The notes beneath the pieces are model-generated. The model ran no database searches. It was not told where the DNA came from and saw only the letters and a list, made by a program, of their open reading frames with translations. A DNA stretch of 15,364 nucleotides from positions 1 through 15,364 of the forward strand of contig CAZFEF010000018.1 in NCBI GenBank assembly GCA_964517555.1, in the 5' to 3' direction. Both the position numbers and the translations under genes were made by a program. The stretch is from DAONDZ01 sp964517555. GTDB lineage: Bacteria > Patescibacteriota > Patescibacteriia > Patescibacteriales > UBA12465. This document shows, one piece after another, positions 13,858 through 15,364 of this stretch. Every line of letters begins with the position of its first letter. Position 1 is the first letter of the stretch.

Positions 13858-13895
13858 AATTAAGGGCCCTGACACTAGTAATACGGCCCTAAATT
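13858..13895 (-). terminator. Hairpin between the three-TM gene and the Cys-rich peptide gene
   Basis: AATTAAGGGCC (13858-13868) pairs with GGCCCTAAATT (13885-13895) at ten of eleven positions around a 16-base loop. On the minus strand it is followed only by a mixed A/T tract, so it may be a weak terminator or an mRNA-processing and stability element that sets unequal expression of the two genes. Confidence 0.45.
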
Positions 13896-13905
13896 ATTTT
13901 TTCTT

Positions 13906-14673
13906 TCACTGGCCGCAAGATCCAGATTGGCAAGTATCACTCTGACCACAGCCACAATCAGCGCCTGTTTTCTGGCACTGAGTACAACCACAACCCCAAG
14001 GCCTTATCTCTTTAACCAAGAATCTTCCCGAATCAATTATCTGACCAACCACTTTTATCTTGTTGCCTAAATCCAACTTAACCATCGGATTAATCTGGGC
14101 CACAGACAAGTCCAGCTGCCAATCGGTTCCGGAAAAATCTTCCAGTAGCAGGTTATCACCAATGGCTACAATCTCGCCGGAAAGCATGCCTTTTTCTGGA
14201 TTATCCCAGATTCCACGCATATAGTTTAACTTGCGATAGCCGCTAAAGTTATCGGCCAAGTAATTTTCTGCACTCCGACCAAAACCCACCCCCTCCAATA
14301 TCACCCCCAAAACCAAGGAGGCTAACAAAAAAGATAACCAAAGCCAAAGTCGGCGATAGCGATAGCCATATTGGCTGCGACGTAAACGCCAGAAAGAAAA
14401 AAAGAGAAATAAAAAATAAAGCAACAACCAAAAGTATGGAAAAACTAAAATGACAAATACAAAGAAATTCTGATTAATCAGGCGGTAGATATCGAAATCG
14501 CCAAAACGCAAAACCGTAATTAATAAAGAGACGGACACGGCCCCTAAAACCACAAACACAAAAGTCAAAAACCAAACCAACAAACGCTTCGAGGAAAACC
14601 AGGTCCGCGATCGAGGTTTAATTTTTTTTCCTTTAATCTGCTTAATTATTTGATCTTCAATTTTTTCCAGCAT
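13906..14673 (-). CDS. Three-TM membrane protein with Cys-rich tail, putative anti-sigma partner
   Basis: A 255-residue protein with a basic cytoplasmic N-terminus of about 30 residues (GKKIKPRSRTW), membrane segments at about 31-55, 70-94 and 108-130, and a C-terminal region of about 125 residues. Residues about 160-223 alternate short strands (GMLSGEIVAIGDNLLLEDF, NKIKVVGQIIDSGRFLVKEI), which suggests a small OB-like beta domain. The last 30 residues hold seven Cys (228, 230, 233, 240, 242, 248, 253). With a cytoplasmic N-terminus and three segments, the Cys tail would be outside. The gene overlaps the end of the sigma factor gene by 17 bases, the usual position of an anti-sigma factor, but there is no HxxxCxxC zinc anti-sigma motif and the cytoplasmic part is short. 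The role is therefore inferred from context only. Confidence 0.75.
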   Translation of the reverse strand: MLEKIEDQIIKQIKGKKIKPRSRTWFSSKRLLVWFLTFVFVVLGAVSVSLLITVLRFGDFDIYRLINQNFFVFVILVFPYFWLLLYFLFLFFSFWRLRRSQYGYRYRRLWLWLSFLLASLVLGVILEGVGFGRSAENYLADNFSGYRKLNYMRGIWDNPEKGMLSGEIVAIGDNLLLEDFSGTDWQLDLSVAQINPMVKLDLGNKIKVVGQIIDSGRFLVKEIRPWGCGCTQCQKTGADCGCGQSDTCQSGSCGQ

Positions 14674-15217
14674 ATTTTTGATATTTATCTTGAAATTGTT
14701 TCTTGGCTCGATTAATTAAAGTTGCAACCGTTCCGGCTGGCTTAACTAAAATATCGGAAATCTCTTGGTAGTTTTTTTCAGCAAAATATTTCAACGACAG
14801 AACCTCTCGATACTTAGGTTCTAAATCAGCCAAAACCCTTTGCACCACCTGCTGCTCCAAGTGACGATCCATATCATTTTCTAGATCAGATAAATCATCT
14901 AAAAGGATAACCTTATCTATGTCCACTATTTGGACTCGATTGCGTCGGAAGTGATTCATGGCTTCGTTGTGAGCAATACGATAGATCCAAGAAGAAAACT
15001 TTAGCTCCGGATCAAAACCATTCAGATTATAATACACCTTGATAAACACCTGTTGCAAAATATCTTCTAAGTCGTCGCCGTTTAGAAGCGTCAAACGCTT
15101 GAGATAATAAAAAAGACGGTCCTTGTACCGTGAAATAATCAGCTTAAAAGCCGATTCATTAGCTAGGGCCATCTTAGCCAGCTCTGCATCGGCTAATTTT
15201 TCTAAATTATCCCCCAT
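14657..15217 (-). CDS. ECF-type RNA polymerase sigma factor
   Basis: A 186-residue group IV sigma-70 protein that directs RNA polymerase to a stress or signal regulon. Region 2 spans about residues 24-92: AFKLIISRYKDRLFYYL, the core-binding DLEDILQQVFIKVYYNL, and the -10-recognition FSSWIYRIAHNEAMNHFRR. A linker with acidic residues follows (about 95-125), then region 4 (about 127-178) with LEPKYREVLSLKYF and the helix-turn-helix YQEISDILVKPAGTVATLINRAK. There is no region 1 or 3, as usual for ECF factors. The start at 15217 sits properly before the conserved LADAELAKMALANESAF opening. A TATAAT is one base before this ATG, too close to be its promoter; a GGAGGT lies 21 bases upstream, too far for normal initiation. 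It leads the module with the three-TM protein. Confidence 0.93.
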   Translation of the reverse strand: MGDNLEKLADAELAKMALANESAFKLIISRYKDRLFYYLKRLTLLNGDDLEDILQQVFIKVYYNLNGFDPELKFSSWIYRIAHNEAMNHFRRNRVQIVDIDKVILLDDLSDLENDMDRHLEQQVVQRVLADLEPKYREVLSLKYFAEKNYQEISDILVKPAGTVATLINRAKKQFQDKYQKYAGKN

Positions 15218-15313
15218 AATTATATTACGTTATCTTTGACCTCCGCCTTTCAGGCTAGCTCCCGTTATTAAAGTTAACCATTAAAACCCTGAAAAATCAA
15301 ATGATTCCCTGTT

Positions 15314-15364
15314 TTATGCACGGACATTTTGCACTCCTAATTTGAGGGCCTCATTGGGCGTTAG
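15314..15364 (-). CDS. Possible C-terminal end of a gene entering from the right
   Basis: On the minus strand one frame is open from the window edge to TAA at 15314, encoding 16 residues (LTPNEALKLGVQNVRA); the other two frames are closed. The composition is protein-like, but sixteen codons are too few to prove a gene or name a family. If real, about 96 bases without a gene separate it from the sigma factor; they hold only small imperfect palindromes (GCCTTTCAGGC at 15245, AATCA-AA-TGATT at 15295). Confidence 0.3.
   Translation of the reverse strand, partial: LTPNEALKLGVQNVRA

Noticed and set aside
15218..15224. TATAAT just upstream of the sigma factor as its promoter
   Set aside because: It ends one base before the ATG, so the start site would fall inside the coding region; the conserved ECF opening requires the ATG at 15217.
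1..15364. UGA recoding to glycine, as in Gracilibacteria/SR1
   Set aside because: Full-length conserved proteins are read with the standard code without in-frame TGA, and TGA serves as the stop of the sigma factor gene and of the three-TM gene, both at sensible ends.
1..15364. CRISPR array, prophage or insertion sequence
   Set aside because: No regularly spaced repeats, Cas, integrase, capsid or transposase sequences were found in any part of the window.

Overview
The window looks like chromosomal DNA from a member of the Candidate Phyla Radiation (Patescibacteria). This is inferred from gene content and style; no rRNA or marker phylogeny is available. Supporting signs are a bacterial Elp3, a type IV pilin fused to a FISUMP-type domain, many small membrane-anchored proteins, a tiny lysine-rich basic protein, AT-rich spacers and tight gene packing. 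The standard code fits: most stops are TAA, a few TAG, and two TGA. No CDS start has a convincing Shine-Dalgarno sequence at normal spacing, and at least two genes have a promoter whose predicted start site falls on the ATG.

Layout. 1-810 is the C-terminal third of an MgtA-type Mg2+ P-type ATPase, cut by the window edge. 811-1208 holds tandem promoters and a striking 269-bp unit: a near-perfect 28-bp inverted repeat enclosing a hairpin-rich leader and a 35-residue, 57% lysine ORF. Then come a small anchored protein with a strong terminator (1228-1652), a leaderless pilin/FISUMP gene abutting a PHP-domain phosphoesterase (1680-3572), and, convergent with them, a two-gene minus-strand unit (3569-6074) of a membrane protein with bactofilin-like repeats followed by a phosphohexomutase. 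Divergent from that is elp3 followed by a cation diffusion facilitator (6125-8746). A bidirectional terminator separates this from ppsA on the minus strand (8793-11174).

The right third has tRNA-Leu(UAG) (11266-11350), a leaderless lgt overlapping an MFS transporter gene (11439-13401), tRNA-Arg(CCG) on the minus strand (13440-13511), and a minus-strand module read from 15217 to 13607: an ECF sigma factor, an overlapping three-TM protein with a Cys-rich tail, and a short anchored peptide with a Cys-rich tail.

Functional themes are envelope work (Lgt, pilin, bactofilin-like protein, phosphohexomutase for sugar precursors), metal ion handling (MgtA, CDF, Cys-rich module), tRNA modification (Elp3) and pyruvate/PEP metabolism (PpsA). 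The two parts most likely to be undescribed are the inverted-repeat RNA/lysine-rich ORF unit at 940-1208 and the sigma/Cys-tail/Cys-peptide module at 13607-15217. No CRISPR array, transposase, integrase or rRNA was seen.
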